Under the pieces are notes generated by a model. The model was not told the DNA's origin. It was given only the letters and a program-made list of their open reading frames with translations, and searched no databases. 64,000 nt of DNA from RBG-16-34-14 sp963798865. GTDB taxonomy: Bacteria; Bacteroidota; Ignavibacteria; Ignavibacteriales; Ignavibacteriaceae. Both the position numbers and the translations under genes were made by a program. Shown here piece after piece: positions 9,401 through 17,064 of the stretch (position 1 is its first letter; each line of letters starts with the position of its first letter). The stretch spans positions 558,001 to 622,000 of the forward strand of contig CAWCVZ010000009.1 in NCBI GenBank assembly GCA_963798865.1, given 5' to 3'.

Positions 9401-9440
9401 ACTCCGACAATCGAATAAATTGCTATTTGGTTGTCGAAGT
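9401..9440. repeat. Inverted repeat, 10-bp arms with one mismatch
   Basis: ACTCCGACAA (9401-9410) pairs with TTGTCGAAGT (9431-9440) at nine of ten positions, around a 20-base loop. This is the last clear stem of the series. The remaining bases to the next gene (9441-9567) are AT-rich, with no feature I can support. Confidence 0.5.
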
Positions 9441-9567
9441 TTTACTACTTGAAGATTAAAGTAAATATAAATACTGTTTTTTCAGCGCTGTATCAATATA
9501 TTCCTATACCTTTAAACCTTTATTCTTTATATTTCAATTAAACGAAAAAAGAAACTTAAAACCGAAA

Positions 9568-11009
9568 ATGTTTGAAAAAGAGATACAGTTTATTACAGAT
9601 TTTAATCTGAACAAGATAAAATCATTAAGTTCATCTTTTATATTTGATGAGCTGTTCAGAGTTGAACTTCATCCTGCATTAATAAAATATATTTCCGGCA
9701 GAGTTGATTTTCTTATTTACGAAGAAAGAAAAATTCTTCTTGAAAATTCCCGCTTTGATTATTCCGGTACTAAAATAAATGAATATTTTAATCTCATTTC
9801 TGATGAAATTAAAAAAACTAAAAAGCTTTTATTCAATGAAGTTGAAGAATATATTAAGAAGGGTGTAATTTTTAATGCAAACTTTTCTGTTCAGCCTAAA
9901 GCAACTTTAGTAAATTTAATTTTTAAGAATCAGGATGAAGCAAAGAGCACTGCTGAAATAAAAGTACATTTGAACTTTATTTACTACTATGATTACTTCA
10001 AAGAAATCATAAACTCATATATTTCAAAAAAGAAAATTGTCAGCATTGGTAAAGAAGATTTTAAAAACATACTTGATAAAGTGGATAGTGAATTATTAAT
10101 ATCTAAAAGAGAAGATATTATAGCCGATGGAGTAAATTCAATTTCTGATTTTTATAATGATGGGGGAATTACTAAATCTTCAATCCAGCCAGTTTTTATT
10201 GAAACGTTTCTCAAAGAAAAAAACCTTACCGAAATAATTGACCAGCTTCGTAAAGAAGTTAAAGATAACAGGAAAAAAATAAGCACAGAAGAATTAAAAA
10301 AAATTCTTTTTACAAAACCTGTAATTAAAGAATTGCCGGTTGAACAAAAAGAGATTGAAGAACCTGGTGACGAAGTTAAACCGGAAACTGAGACAATATC
10401 TGAAAATGATTTTGAATTGGAAATAAAATCAGAACCAGGAAATATTATTCCTGATCAAAAAAAAGATGTCAATGTGAAAACTGAAAAAGAAATAATTTTT
10501 GAGAATGAAACTGAACAGGAAGAGATTATTGAAGAAGAAATTAAACCCGGGAAAATTAATGAGGAAGAAAAAAACAAACCTGCTGAAGATGAAAATATAA
10601 TAATTGATGATGATAAAGAACCTCAAGAATTAATCCTTGAAGAGGAAATAATTGAAAAAGATGAAAAGAAAATAAGATAAATGAAAATGAGATTGAAAAT
10701 GAGATTGAAAATGAGATTGAAAATGAGGAATTAATTGAAGAATATGTTCCTCTCATAAAGAATAAAAAGGAGAAGGATCTTTTCAGCTTTTTGAACAGGA
10801 AGGAAATTGATAAAATAGTTAGTGTAATTTTTAACGATGATGAAGATGATTTTGCAAATACAATGGAGAAAATATCCGGCTGCAAAGATTATGAACAGGC
10901 ATCCGAAATTCTTAAAGCAGTTTTCTTTTCCTACCAGGTAAATCCCTACAAAAGAGAAGCAGTAACTCTCACAAATGCTGTCTCAAATTACTTTGACCAG
11001 GACATTTAA
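9568..11009 (+). CDS. Uncharacterised acidic protein upstream of obgE, frameshifted
   Basis: The first frame runs to a stop at 10678-10680 (370 residues), but the next frame continues at once with clearly coding sequence to 11009. Adding one A in the run at 10664-10667 joins them into one protein of about 480 residues. The N-terminal 250 residues look globular and helical. About 150 residues follow that are rich in Glu, Asp and Lys, including tandem Glu-Asn-Glu-Ile repeats. A conserved-looking C-terminal domain (KDLFSFLNRKEIDKIV ... NAVSNYFDQD) ends the protein. I do not recognise the family. The stop overlaps the obgE start (TAATG), so the two are translationally coupled; a role linked to ribosome assembly would be only a guess. 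Confidence 0.65.
10683..10730 (+). repeat. Tandem 12-bp repeat coding Glu-Asn-Glu-Ile
   Basis: GAAAATGAGATT occurs three times head to tail (10683-10718), followed by a fourth, diverged unit (10719-10730). The 12-base unit preserves the frame, so copy number changes would lengthen the acidic linker without breaking the gene. It starts right after the frame break in the same gene. Confidence 0.85.
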
Positions 11010-12022
11010 TGTTTATTGATTATGCTGAGATTGAAGTCCATTCCGGAAAAGGGGGAGATGGAGCAGTAACTTTTAGAAGGGAAAAATATGTTCCAAAGGG
11101 AGGACCATCAGGCGGGAATGGTGGTGAAGGTGGTAGCGTTATTATTAAGGCTTCGAATAATCTTTCAACTCTTTTAGATTTCCGTTATAAAAAAATTTAC
11201 AAAGCAGGGAAAGGTAATCCGGGCGGTTCTTCATTAAAAGATGGAAAGAATGGAAGCGACATTGTTATTAAAGTTCCAATTGGAAGTATAATTAAAGATG
11301 CAGAAACCGGTAAATTATTATTTGATCTTGATGAGGATGGTAAAGAAATAATTATTGCTAAGGGAGGCAAAGGCGGAAAAGGAAACAGTAATTTTGCAAC
11401 GCCCACTAACCAGACTCCAAGGTTTGCTGAAGATGGAAAACCCGGTGAAGAAAAAAAATTAATTCTTGAACTTAAACTTATTGCGGATGTTGGATTAGTT
11501 GGATTTCCTAATGCTGGTAAGTCTACTCTTATTTCAAAAATATCAGCCGCAAAACCAAAAATTGCTGATTATCCTTTTACAACTCTTGAACCAAATCTTG
11601 GGATTGTGCGTTACAAAGAATTTGAAAGTTTTACAGTTGCAGATATTCCCGGAATTATTGAAGGGGCCCATGAAGGAAAAGGACTTGGCTTGAAATTTTT
11701 AAGACATATTGAAAGAACAAGAATTCTTTTATTTTTGATTGATATAACATCTGAAGATTACCAGGAAAATTATAATATTCTTTTAAATGAACTTAAGAGT
11801 TATAGTAAAAAGCTTGCTTCAAAAACTAAAATTGTTTCTTTATCAAAAGCAGATCTTCTTGATGATAATGAACTGAAAAAAATCAAAAAGAAAAAGATAA
11901 AAAATGCAGATTCTCCCTTGCTTACTTTTTCAGCTGTTTCTGGTTACGGTTTACAGGATTTAGTGGATTGTTTATGGAAGGAGCTTAAAAAAGAATCATT
12001 GACTGCGAAGGGAAATCAGTAA
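11009..12022 (+). CDS. obgE: Obg family GTPase
   Basis: At 337 residues this matches the Obg/CgtA core. The N-terminal Obg fold (about 1-158) has the glycine-rich repeats typical of the family (GKGGDGAVTFRREKYVPKGG, GKGGKGNSNFATP). The GTPase domain follows with G1 GFPNAGKST, G3 DIPG, G4-like SKAD and a G5-like SAVSG region. It lacks the long C-terminal extension seen in some Obg proteins. Obg binds the 50S subunit, acts in its assembly and in stress signalling, and is normally essential. The ATG overlaps the stop of the gene before it by one base. Confidence 0.97.
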   Translation: MFIDYAEIEVHSGKGGDGAVTFRREKYVPKGGPSGGNGGEGGSVIIKASNNLSTLLDFRYKKIYKAGKGNPGGSSLKDGKNGSDIVIKVPIGSIIKDAETGKLLFDLDEDGKEIIIAKGGKGGKGNSNFATPTNQTPRFAEDGKPGEEKKLILELKLIADVGLVGFPNAGKSTLISKISAAKPKIADYPFTTLEPNLGIVRYKEFESFTVADIPGIIEGAHEGKGLGLKFLRHIERTRILLFLIDITSEDYQENYNILLNELKSYSKKLASKTKIVSLSKADLLDDNELKKIKKKKIKNADSPLLTFSAVSGYGLQDLVDCLWKELKKESLTAKGNQ

Positions 12023-12115
12023 AAGTATTATAATCAATGGGGTTGTACATTTCGATTTTCTTTTGAAAGTAAGCATAATTGTGTCTATATTTATCATCTT
12101 AAATTAAAAAATAAA

Positions 12116-12189
12116 GGCGGGGTAGCTCAGTAGGTTAGAGCAGTGGAATCATAATCCACGTGTCGGGGGTTCGAATCCCTCCCCCGCTA
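12116..12189 (+). tRNA. tRNA-Met (anticodon CAT), elongator type
   Basis: A complete 74-base cloverleaf is visible. The acceptor GGCGGGG pairs with CCCCGCT (with one G-T at the end). The D-arm has TAGCTCAG ... GGTTAGAGC. The anticodon stem GTGGA/TCCAC encloses the loop ATCATAA, giving CAT. The T-loop is TTCGAAT, and the discriminator is A. The ordinary G1-T72 end and lack of three G-C pairs in the anticodon stem argue against initiator tRNA. A lysidine-modified tRNA-Ile2 also reads CAT in DNA and cannot be fully excluded. The CCA tail is not encoded. secG starts 21 bases downstream. Confidence 0.93.
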
Positions 12190-12210
12190 CAGTGAAATAA
12201 GGAGAATATA

Positions 12211-12546
12211 ATGTATACATTATTAATAACAATTTGTGCAATAGTTTCAGCTCTCTTAATCATCGTAGTGCTGATGCAGTCCAGCAAAGGTGGCGGGCTT
12301 GCAGGAACATTTGGTGGTGCTGGTATGGGAACTGTTTTTGGAACAAGAAGAACTGCTGATTTTTTAAGCAGAGCAACATGGTGGCTTGGAGGTATTCTTG
12401 CAGTTGTTACAATTATAACTAATCTTTTCTTTTTGCCGGGTCAATCTTCCAGTGAAGAAATTGAAAGTATAATTCAGAAAAATAAACAGACAGTGCCTCA
12501 AAACCCTTCTTTACCACAGCAGAATAATACTCAGCAAAACAAATAA
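12211..12546 (+). CDS. secG: Preprotein translocase subunit SecG
   Basis: This 111-residue protein has two transmembrane helices, at about 3-23 and 54-73. Between them lies the conserved SecG loop QSSKGGGLAGTFGG, followed by a region with GTRRTADFLSR. The C-terminal tail is Gln/Asn-rich. SecG assists SecYE and SecA in moving proteins across the inner membrane; secA itself lies at 40.2 kb. A strong binding site (AAGGAG) precedes the ATG. Confidence 0.95.
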   Translation: MYTLLITICAIVSALLIIVVLMQSSKGGGLAGTFGGAGMGTVFGTRRTADFLSRATWWLGGILAVVTIITNLFFLPGQSSSEEIESIIQKNKQTVPQNPSLPQQNNTQQNK

Positions 12547-12563
12547 CAGATTGCCTTTTTAAA

Positions 12564-12703
12564 GAGGTTGTCTCAAAAATCTTTTTAATAGTCTTTGCGA
12601 GGAGTCTTCGACGAAGCAATCTTTGATTTTTTTGGAAATGAGAGATCACTTCTCCCGCTAAAGCATGATCGTGATGACAAAATATGACTTTTGAGATAGC
12701 TTC
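12564..12703. repeat. Intergenic inverted-repeat element (about 140 bp)
   Basis: GAGGTTGTCTCAAAA at 12564-12578 pairs with TTTTGAGATAGCTTC at 12689-12703; the differences all keep G-T pairs. Inside is a second palindromic patch around GCGAGGAGTCTTCGACGAAGCAATC (written here only as a description of 12597-12621, arms near TCTTCG and CGAAG). From memory, this GCGAGGA ... CGAAGCAATC pattern recurs between genes in many Bacteroidota-related genomes. It fills the space between convergent secG and dacB and may also end transcription. Confidence 0.65.
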
Positions 12704-12722
12704 AGATATTTCTGAGTTCCGA

Positions 12723-13973
12723 TTAATTAATATTACACAGAGATTCAATTATACTGTTTTGAATATCACGGTGTAAACTTGCCCCGCCTTTTGTAAATTC
12801 AAAAAAGATAGAAATAATAAGATCATCCCCATTTTCACAAGTAAGGTACCCTGAAATTGAAGAAACTCCATTTAATGTACCTGTCTTACCGTGAAAATTA
12901 TTTTGGGCAAAAGTTCCAATCATTCTATGTCTAAGAGTTCCATCAACTCCTGCAATACTTAATGAGTTATAGAAATCTTCAAAATTTGCCACATCGAAAT
13001 ACATTTTTTCAAGAAGTCCTGCAATAGCACCAACCGTTACCTGGTCAAATCTGGAAATACCGGAACCATCAACTATTGAAGTACCATTTGAATAAATGCC
13101 GTTATCAGAAATATATGTCAATATTGCTTGAGTTGAATAAAAAGCGTTACCTTGTTGTCCGCTTGCAAAGGCACCAATGGTCTTAAATAAACATTCAGCA
13201 AGAAAATTATCACTATGCTTGTTAATTGATTTAATTAATTCCCTCAGTTCAACTCCTTTTTCTGATATTAAGAATGCATCATCGGGTGTAATTCCCTCCT
13301 CCGCATTAAGATTAACTTCGATTCCTGCCTCCAGAAGTTTTTTCTTAAGCAATGCAGCAGCATTAAGAGGAGGGTTCTCAACACTTACATAGTAATTTCG
13401 TATTCTTCCTCTTCTTTTTTGCCGAATAATTTTTCTGTTGTTATCTATTACAAGAGCGGAGATAGGAGGGAGTTTAACATTAGCCACTTCATCAGTTATC
13501 CAGTCATCGCGTGTATATATATCATCGAAATAAGAATCATCACCGATAATTCTTCCTGTAATTTTTTTTATCCCTGCATCCTTTAGTTCAGTCACCATTT
13601 CATCGAGATCTTCAGATGTAAAAAGTGAATTACCAAATCCTTTTATATACAAATTACCTTCAATGATGCCATCTGAGATACTGTCATCATCACAGAATAT
13701 TTTTGTATAAAGAATAAAATCTCCACCCATTATGGAGAGAGCAGTACTTGTTGTGAATAATTTTGTGTTGGACGCCGGTATCATTGAAATGGTATGATTT
13801 AGAGAATAAATTGTGTCTTCGGTTAACGGGTTATAAATAAGAATGCCCGCTTTTGTTGATGAAGGAAGTTTGGAAAGTATTAAATTAATTTTGTTTATTA
13901 TTTCATCTTTTGATGAGCTTAAAATTGGAGTAATGATAAGAAATGAGAATAACAAATATTTTACAATCTTCAT
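12723..13973 (-). CDS. dacB: D-alanyl-D-alanine carboxypeptidase/endopeptidase (PBP4, peptidase S13)
   Basis: This 416-residue exported protein has a signal peptide and the three penicillin-binding motifs in order: SNTK (nucleophile Ser and Lys), SDN, and HGKTGTL (KTG). It also has the domain inserted after the SxxK motif that marks class C type PBP4. The enzyme trims or cleaves peptide side chains of peptidoglycan in the periplasm. The length is slightly shorter than the E. coli enzyme, about 477 residues. It converges on secG across a repeat element and faces away from the LOG-family gene. Confidence 0.95.
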   Translation of the reverse strand: MKIVKYLLFSFLIITPILSSSKDEIINKINLILSKLPSSTKAGILIYNPLTEDTIYSLNHTISMIPASNTKLFTTSTALSIMGGDFILYTKIFCDDDSISDGIIEGNLYIKGFGNSLFTSEDLDEMVTELKDAGIKKITGRIIGDDSYFDDIYTRDDWITDEVANVKLPPISALVIDNNRKIIRQKRRGRIRNYYVSVENPPLNAAALLKKKLLEAGIEVNLNAEEGITPDDAFLISEKGVELRELIKSINKHSDNFLAECLFKTIGAFASGQQGNAFYSTQAILTYISDNGIYSNGTSIVDGSGISRFDQVTVGAIAGLLEKMYFDVANFEDFYNSLSIAGVDGTLRHRMIGTFAQNNFHGKTGTLNGVSSISGYLTCENGDDLIISIFFEFTKGGASLHRDIQNSIIESLCNIN

Positions 13974-14107
13974 GGATTTTGTAAATATCTTTCCTTGCAG
14001 AGTTTGGATTAATCTATTATAATTTTATTTTAATAACTGATGTGAAAATAGAAATTTTATTTCTATAAATAAAAGTATTTTTCTTAACTACAATAAAAAA
14101 AATCTTT

Positions 14108-14975
14108 ATGGCAAAAGAAAAATTACATAAGACACTTCTTAAAGCTTATGAAAATGTTGACTTTCTTAATTCCGCTGATGCAAGAATTTTAAGAATGCTT
14201 GCAGAATTCCTTCAGCCTCAAAGCAGGTTCAGGAGAATGAAAATTGTTGACACAATTGTATTCTTCGGTTCGGCAAGATTAATGTCCAGGCGTGACTCTA
14301 CGAAGGTTTATAATGAATTTAAAACAATAAACCCTAAGGATACAGCAAAACTTGCAGAGGAATTGAGAGCAGCTCAACAGCTTGTTCGGATGTCAAAATA
14401 TTATGAAGATACAGTTGAACTTTCAAAGAGGTTAACTGAATGGTCGTTAAATCTTAAAACACAGGCGAATAGGTTTATAGTTTGTACTGGAGGTGGTCCC
14501 GGAATCATGGAAGCTGCAAATAAAGGAGCCAAGCTCGCAGGTGGATATTCTGTCGGATTAAATATAAGCATTCCTTTCGAACAATATATAAATAAATATG
14601 TTTCTCAGGATTTGAGTTTTGAATTTCATTATTTTTTTATGAGGAAATTCTGGTTTGCATATCTTGCCAAAGCTTTAATTGTTTTTCCGGGCGGCTTTGG
14701 TACAATGGATGAATTTTTTGAACTCATTACTTTGATTCAAACCGGCAAGATAAAAAAGAAGCTTCTTCTTGTTGTATATGATAAAAAATACTGGAGCAGT
14801 ATTATTAAATTTTAACGGGCTTGTTGAAGCCGGCGTAATCAGTAAATCAGATTTGAATTTGTTTTCATTCTGCAATACCGTTGATGAAGCTTTTGAATTG
14901 ATTACTTCACATTTCAAAAAGAATTATCTTGATAAAGAAACTGAGGGGACAGAACCAAGTTTACGTTTAAAATAA
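14108..14975 (+). CDS. LOG family protein (TIGR00730-like), frameshifted near the end
   Basis: The first frame gives 235 residues with the LOG motifs CTGGGPGIMEAANKGA and FPGGFGTMDEFFE. These are the nucleotide-monophosphate binding and catalytic motifs of cytokinin-type phosphoribohydrolases. The frame stops at 14813-14815, but the next frame carries the expected C-terminus (GLVEAGVISKSDLNLFSF) to 14975. Removing one T from the run at 14810-14813 joins them into about 288 residues. The N-terminal 100 residues are longer than in minimal LOG proteins, as is common for the larger bacterial members. Substrate is inferred only from the family. The stop lies just before a terminator for the opposing rpsU cluster. 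Confidence 0.85.
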
Positions 14976-14978
14976 AAA

Positions 14979-14998
14979 TGCCTCTTAAATAAGAGGCA
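14979..14998 (-). terminator. Rho-independent terminator after rpsU
   Basis: TGCCTCTT (14979-14986) and AAGAGGCA (14991-14998) form a perfect 8-bp stem with loop AAAT. On the minus strand it is followed by TTTTTATTTT, the expected U-run, directly downstream of rpsU. The U-run overlaps the 3' end of the LOG-family gene. Confidence 0.9.
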
Positions 14999-15003
14999 GA
15001 AAA

Positions 15004-15195
15004 CTACTCCATTTCATCTGTACGGTGAGCCCGTCTTAATGCTTTAAGCTTTTCCATTCTTTTTTTTACAGATGGCTTTACAAAGAATGTTCTCTTTTTA
15101 AATTCTTTCAGAACTCCGGATCTCTCATATTTCTTTTTGAATCTTCTAAGAGCTTTGTCAATGGATTCATTTTCGCCGACTGATATACCAACCAA
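15004..15195 (-). CDS. rpsU: 30S ribosomal protein bS21
   Basis: This 63-residue protein matches bS21: the start VGISVGENESIDKALRRFKK and the basic middle section RSGVLKEFKKRTFFVKPSVK are family hallmarks. bS21 sits at the 3' end of 16S rRNA near the anti-Shine-Dalgarno and assists initiation. It is the last gene of a minus-strand cluster after a zinc-ribbon protein 28 bases upstream, and a strong terminator follows. Confidence 0.97.
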   Translation of the reverse strand: MVGISVGENESIDKALRRFKKKYERSGVLKEFKKRTFFVKPSVKKRMEKLKALRRAHRTDEME

Positions 15196-15223
15196 GTAAT
15201 TTCACCTCGCTTTTATTTGGTTT

Positions 15224-15595
15224 TTAAGTTAATGATTCAATTAATTTTTTATGACCAGATTTTTGAAATTCTACCGTAATGGATTTTTGTCCGTTTGATA
15301 GAAAATCTTTTCCAACAACTTTTCCAAAATCATCCCAGTTCTGATGATAAATTGACTGACCAATCTCAAAAGATTTTTGTGGAGAGTAAGTTATACATTC
15401 TCCATTTTCTATTCCTTCAAGAGAAACTTTTGTTTCCTTAACATCTTCAAGAAGATCAATTATCATTGTATGCTTGCATTTTTTGCACTTAGCCCATCTC
15501 TTGTTTTCACTACCGGTAACTTCACCGGCTAATTCCATTTTTCTAAGAGCGTTGCAAAAACTACAGTAAGCTTCAACATTTTTTATTCTAGCCAT
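15224..15595 (-). CDS. Uncharacterised zinc-ribbon protein with Tudor-like C-terminal domain
   Basis: At 123 residues, the N-terminal half holds two CxxC pairs (YCSFCNAL and AKCKKCKHTM), a zinc ribbon. The C-terminal part (EIGQSIYHQNWDDFGKVVGKDF then ITVEFQKSGHKKLI) resembles the small beta-barrel found at the end of UvrD/PcrA helicases, which binds RNA polymerase there. That resemblance is by eye. The gene sits 28 bases upstream of rpsU on the same strand and probably shares its transcript. A link to transcription or translation is a guess from fold and neighbour. Confidence 0.75.
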   Translation of the reverse strand: MARIKNVEAYCSFCNALRKMELAGEVTGSENKRWAKCKKCKHTMIIDLLEDVKETKVSLEGIENGECITYSPQKSFEIGQSIYHQNWDDFGKVVGKDFLSNGQKSITVEFQKSGHKKLIESLT

Positions 15596-15670
15596 TTACA
15601 CACCTTATTTTTCAATTCAAACCTTTAAATATATCGAAATAACGCCGGATAATCAAGAATAAATGCAGTA

Positions 15671-16126
15671 CTAATTATTCTTTATTGGTTTGGAAACCAG
15701 CACCGGAATTTTGGACAATCTAATAACTTTTTCTGCAACACTTCCAAGTAAAGTATGCATTAAACCTGTCCTACCATGTGTAGCAATCACTATTAAATCT
15801 ATTTTAGTTTTTTCAGAATATTTTAATATTTCCTCAAAATCAATACCTTTTCGGATTACCGATACTATTTCAATATTCCTGTTCTTTCCAATTTTTTTAA
15901 CAGCGTTTTCAAGTTTTTTTTGAGCGTCCTCATCAATAGTTTTAATTATTTTTTCTTCGGAAAGATCAAGGGAATGGATTGTGAGAATAGGAGGAGTTTT
16001 TTCAAGAACATGAAGTATATGAAGTTTCGCAGAATATTGTTCTGCGAAGTTAACTGCATATTCTCCAACTGATAATGATAAAGCGCTGAAATCTGTTGGC
16101 ATTAATATATTTTTTATTTTTATCAT
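15671..16126 (-). CDS. Universal stress protein (UspA family)
   Basis: This single-domain Usp of 151 residues begins with KNILMPTDFSALS and ends with the nucleotide-binding loop HGRTGLMHTLLGSVAEKVIR (Gly-x2-Gly-x9-Gly-Ser). ATP binding is therefore likely. Usp proteins are cytoplasmic and respond to starvation or redox stress; the partner is unknown. It is followed on the same strand by the zinc-ribbon gene after 75 bases. Confidence 0.93.
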   Translation of the reverse strand: MIKIKNILMPTDFSALSLSVGEYAVNFAEQYSAKLHILHVLEKTPPILTIHSLDLSEEKIIKTIDEDAQKKLENAVKKIGKNRNIEIVSVIRKGIDFEEILKYSEKTKIDLIVIATHGRTGLMHTLLGSVAEKVIRLSKIPVLVSKPIKNN

Positions 16127-16203
16127 ATACCCTCTTCAGGTTTTATTTTTAAAACTTTTTACAGCTAATAATACTAACAGAACTTTGAGTTAATTTAATA
16201 ATT

Positions 16204-16470
16204 TTATCTTTGGTAAGATAGTATCCTTAAGTTTAAAAAAATTTGAAATGGTTTGATTTTTCTGATAATCTTTTTTCTTATTCTTTCAGGAGCGGGATGA
16301 ATCTTCATGCTTTCACTAATAATTGATTTCATAAAAAACTGAAGTTTATAATCAAAATTAATATTCCTGTCATTTTCAATAAGTTTTTTAATATCATTAA
16401 CATCATTCGGTTGGTCAAGTTCGTTATCCACAAAAGCCGTAATTTTTTTATTAATTTCTTTTGTTTCCAA
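16204..16470 (-). CDS. Small soluble anti-sigma factor-like protein
   Basis: This protein of 88 residues starts 13 bases downstream of an ECF sigma gene on the same strand. The sequence (TAFVDNELDQPNDVNDIKKLIE ... HPAPERIRKKIIRKIK) resembles the short anti-sigma proteins found beside ECF factors in Bacteroidota. Those carry an N-terminal binding segment, a P-A-P-x-x-I/L-R motif and no transmembrane helix. The classic zinc-binding HxxxCxxC motif is absent. Assignment rests mainly on position and size. Confidence 0.6.
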   Translation of the reverse strand: METKEINKKITAFVDNELDQPNDVNDIKKLIENDRNINFDYKLQFFMKSIISESMKIHPAPERIRKKIIRKIKPFQIFLNLRILSYQR

Positions 16471-16483
16471 GTTATGTCAATCC

Positions 16484-17047
16484 TTAAAATTTTTTCCTCT
16501 TATATAAGCGACTAAAAAGAATCCTTCTTGCACGGCTCAATCTTAGTTTTACAACCTCAACAGGAACATCAACAAAATCAGATATTTCTTCATAGCTGAA
16601 TTTTTCAATATCACAAAGAATTATGACAATCTTAAAATCTTCAGGAAGGGCTTCAAGAGCTTCTGAAACTTCATCATCGGGAAGCAGGTTGATTTTTTTT
16701 TCTAAAAGTGAATTCCCATTATCGGTTCTAATCTTTTCCAAAAATTTCTCAACCTCATCAAGCTGTGGTTTAGTTAATTGTTTAACTTCTTTGCTGTAAG
16801 AATTGTAGTAAGCATTTCTCATAATTCTGAACAACCACATTTTTAAGTCAGTTTCTTTATCTAACTTCTCATAAAACCAAAAAGCTTTTGCATAAGTTTC
16901 TTTTAAAAGTTTGGTTGCAGTTCTCTTATTCCCAGTCATTCTTAATGCGAAATTATATAAGATATCAATATGAGGAATGCCTGACTTTTCAAATTCAGAA
17001 AACAGTTTAGATTTTTCGAAGGTTCCTAAAATAACTGGGGAGAACAT
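16484..17047 (-). CDS. ECF-type RNA polymerase sigma factor
   Basis: This protein has 187 residues. Region 2 includes DILYNFALRMTGNKRTATKLL and the -10 recognition helix with MWLFRIMRNAYYN. Region 4 follows with FKIVIILCDIEKFSYEEIS, VDVPVEVVKLRLSRARRIL, a helix-turn-helix that reads the -35 element. It is encoded just before the anti-sigma-like gene. The signal it answers cannot be read from the sequence. The 5' end faces the M14 peptidase gene 17 bases away on the same strand, so the two may be co-transcribed. Confidence 0.92.
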   Translation of the reverse strand: MFSPVILGTFEKSKLFSEFEKSGIPHIDILYNFALRMTGNKRTATKLLKETYAKAFWFYEKLDKETDLKMWLFRIMRNAYYNSYSKEVKQLTKPQLDEVEKFLEKIRTDNGNSLLEKKINLLPDDEVSEALEALPEDFKIVIILCDIEKFSYEEISDFVDVPVEVVKLRLSRARRILFSRLYKRKKF

Positions 17048-17064
17048 TTTTTACTTTTGGATTT

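Noticed and set aside
8921..9440. tmRNA, RNase P RNA or 6S RNA in the folded array
   Set aside because: No tRNA-like ends, no GGTTCGA arm, no tag frame, none of the conserved RNase P words, and no long bulged 6S hairpin could be found.
8921..9440. CRISPR array or integron attC sites
   Set aside because: Repeats are inverted and alternate in orientation; spacing varies; no attC core (RYYYAAC/GTTRRRY pair) was seen; no cas or integrase gene in the window.
10429..10885. Minus-strand open frames rich in Phe and Ile
   Set aside because: They mirror the Glu/Lys-rich acidic gene and its tandem repeat; no start signal or motif.
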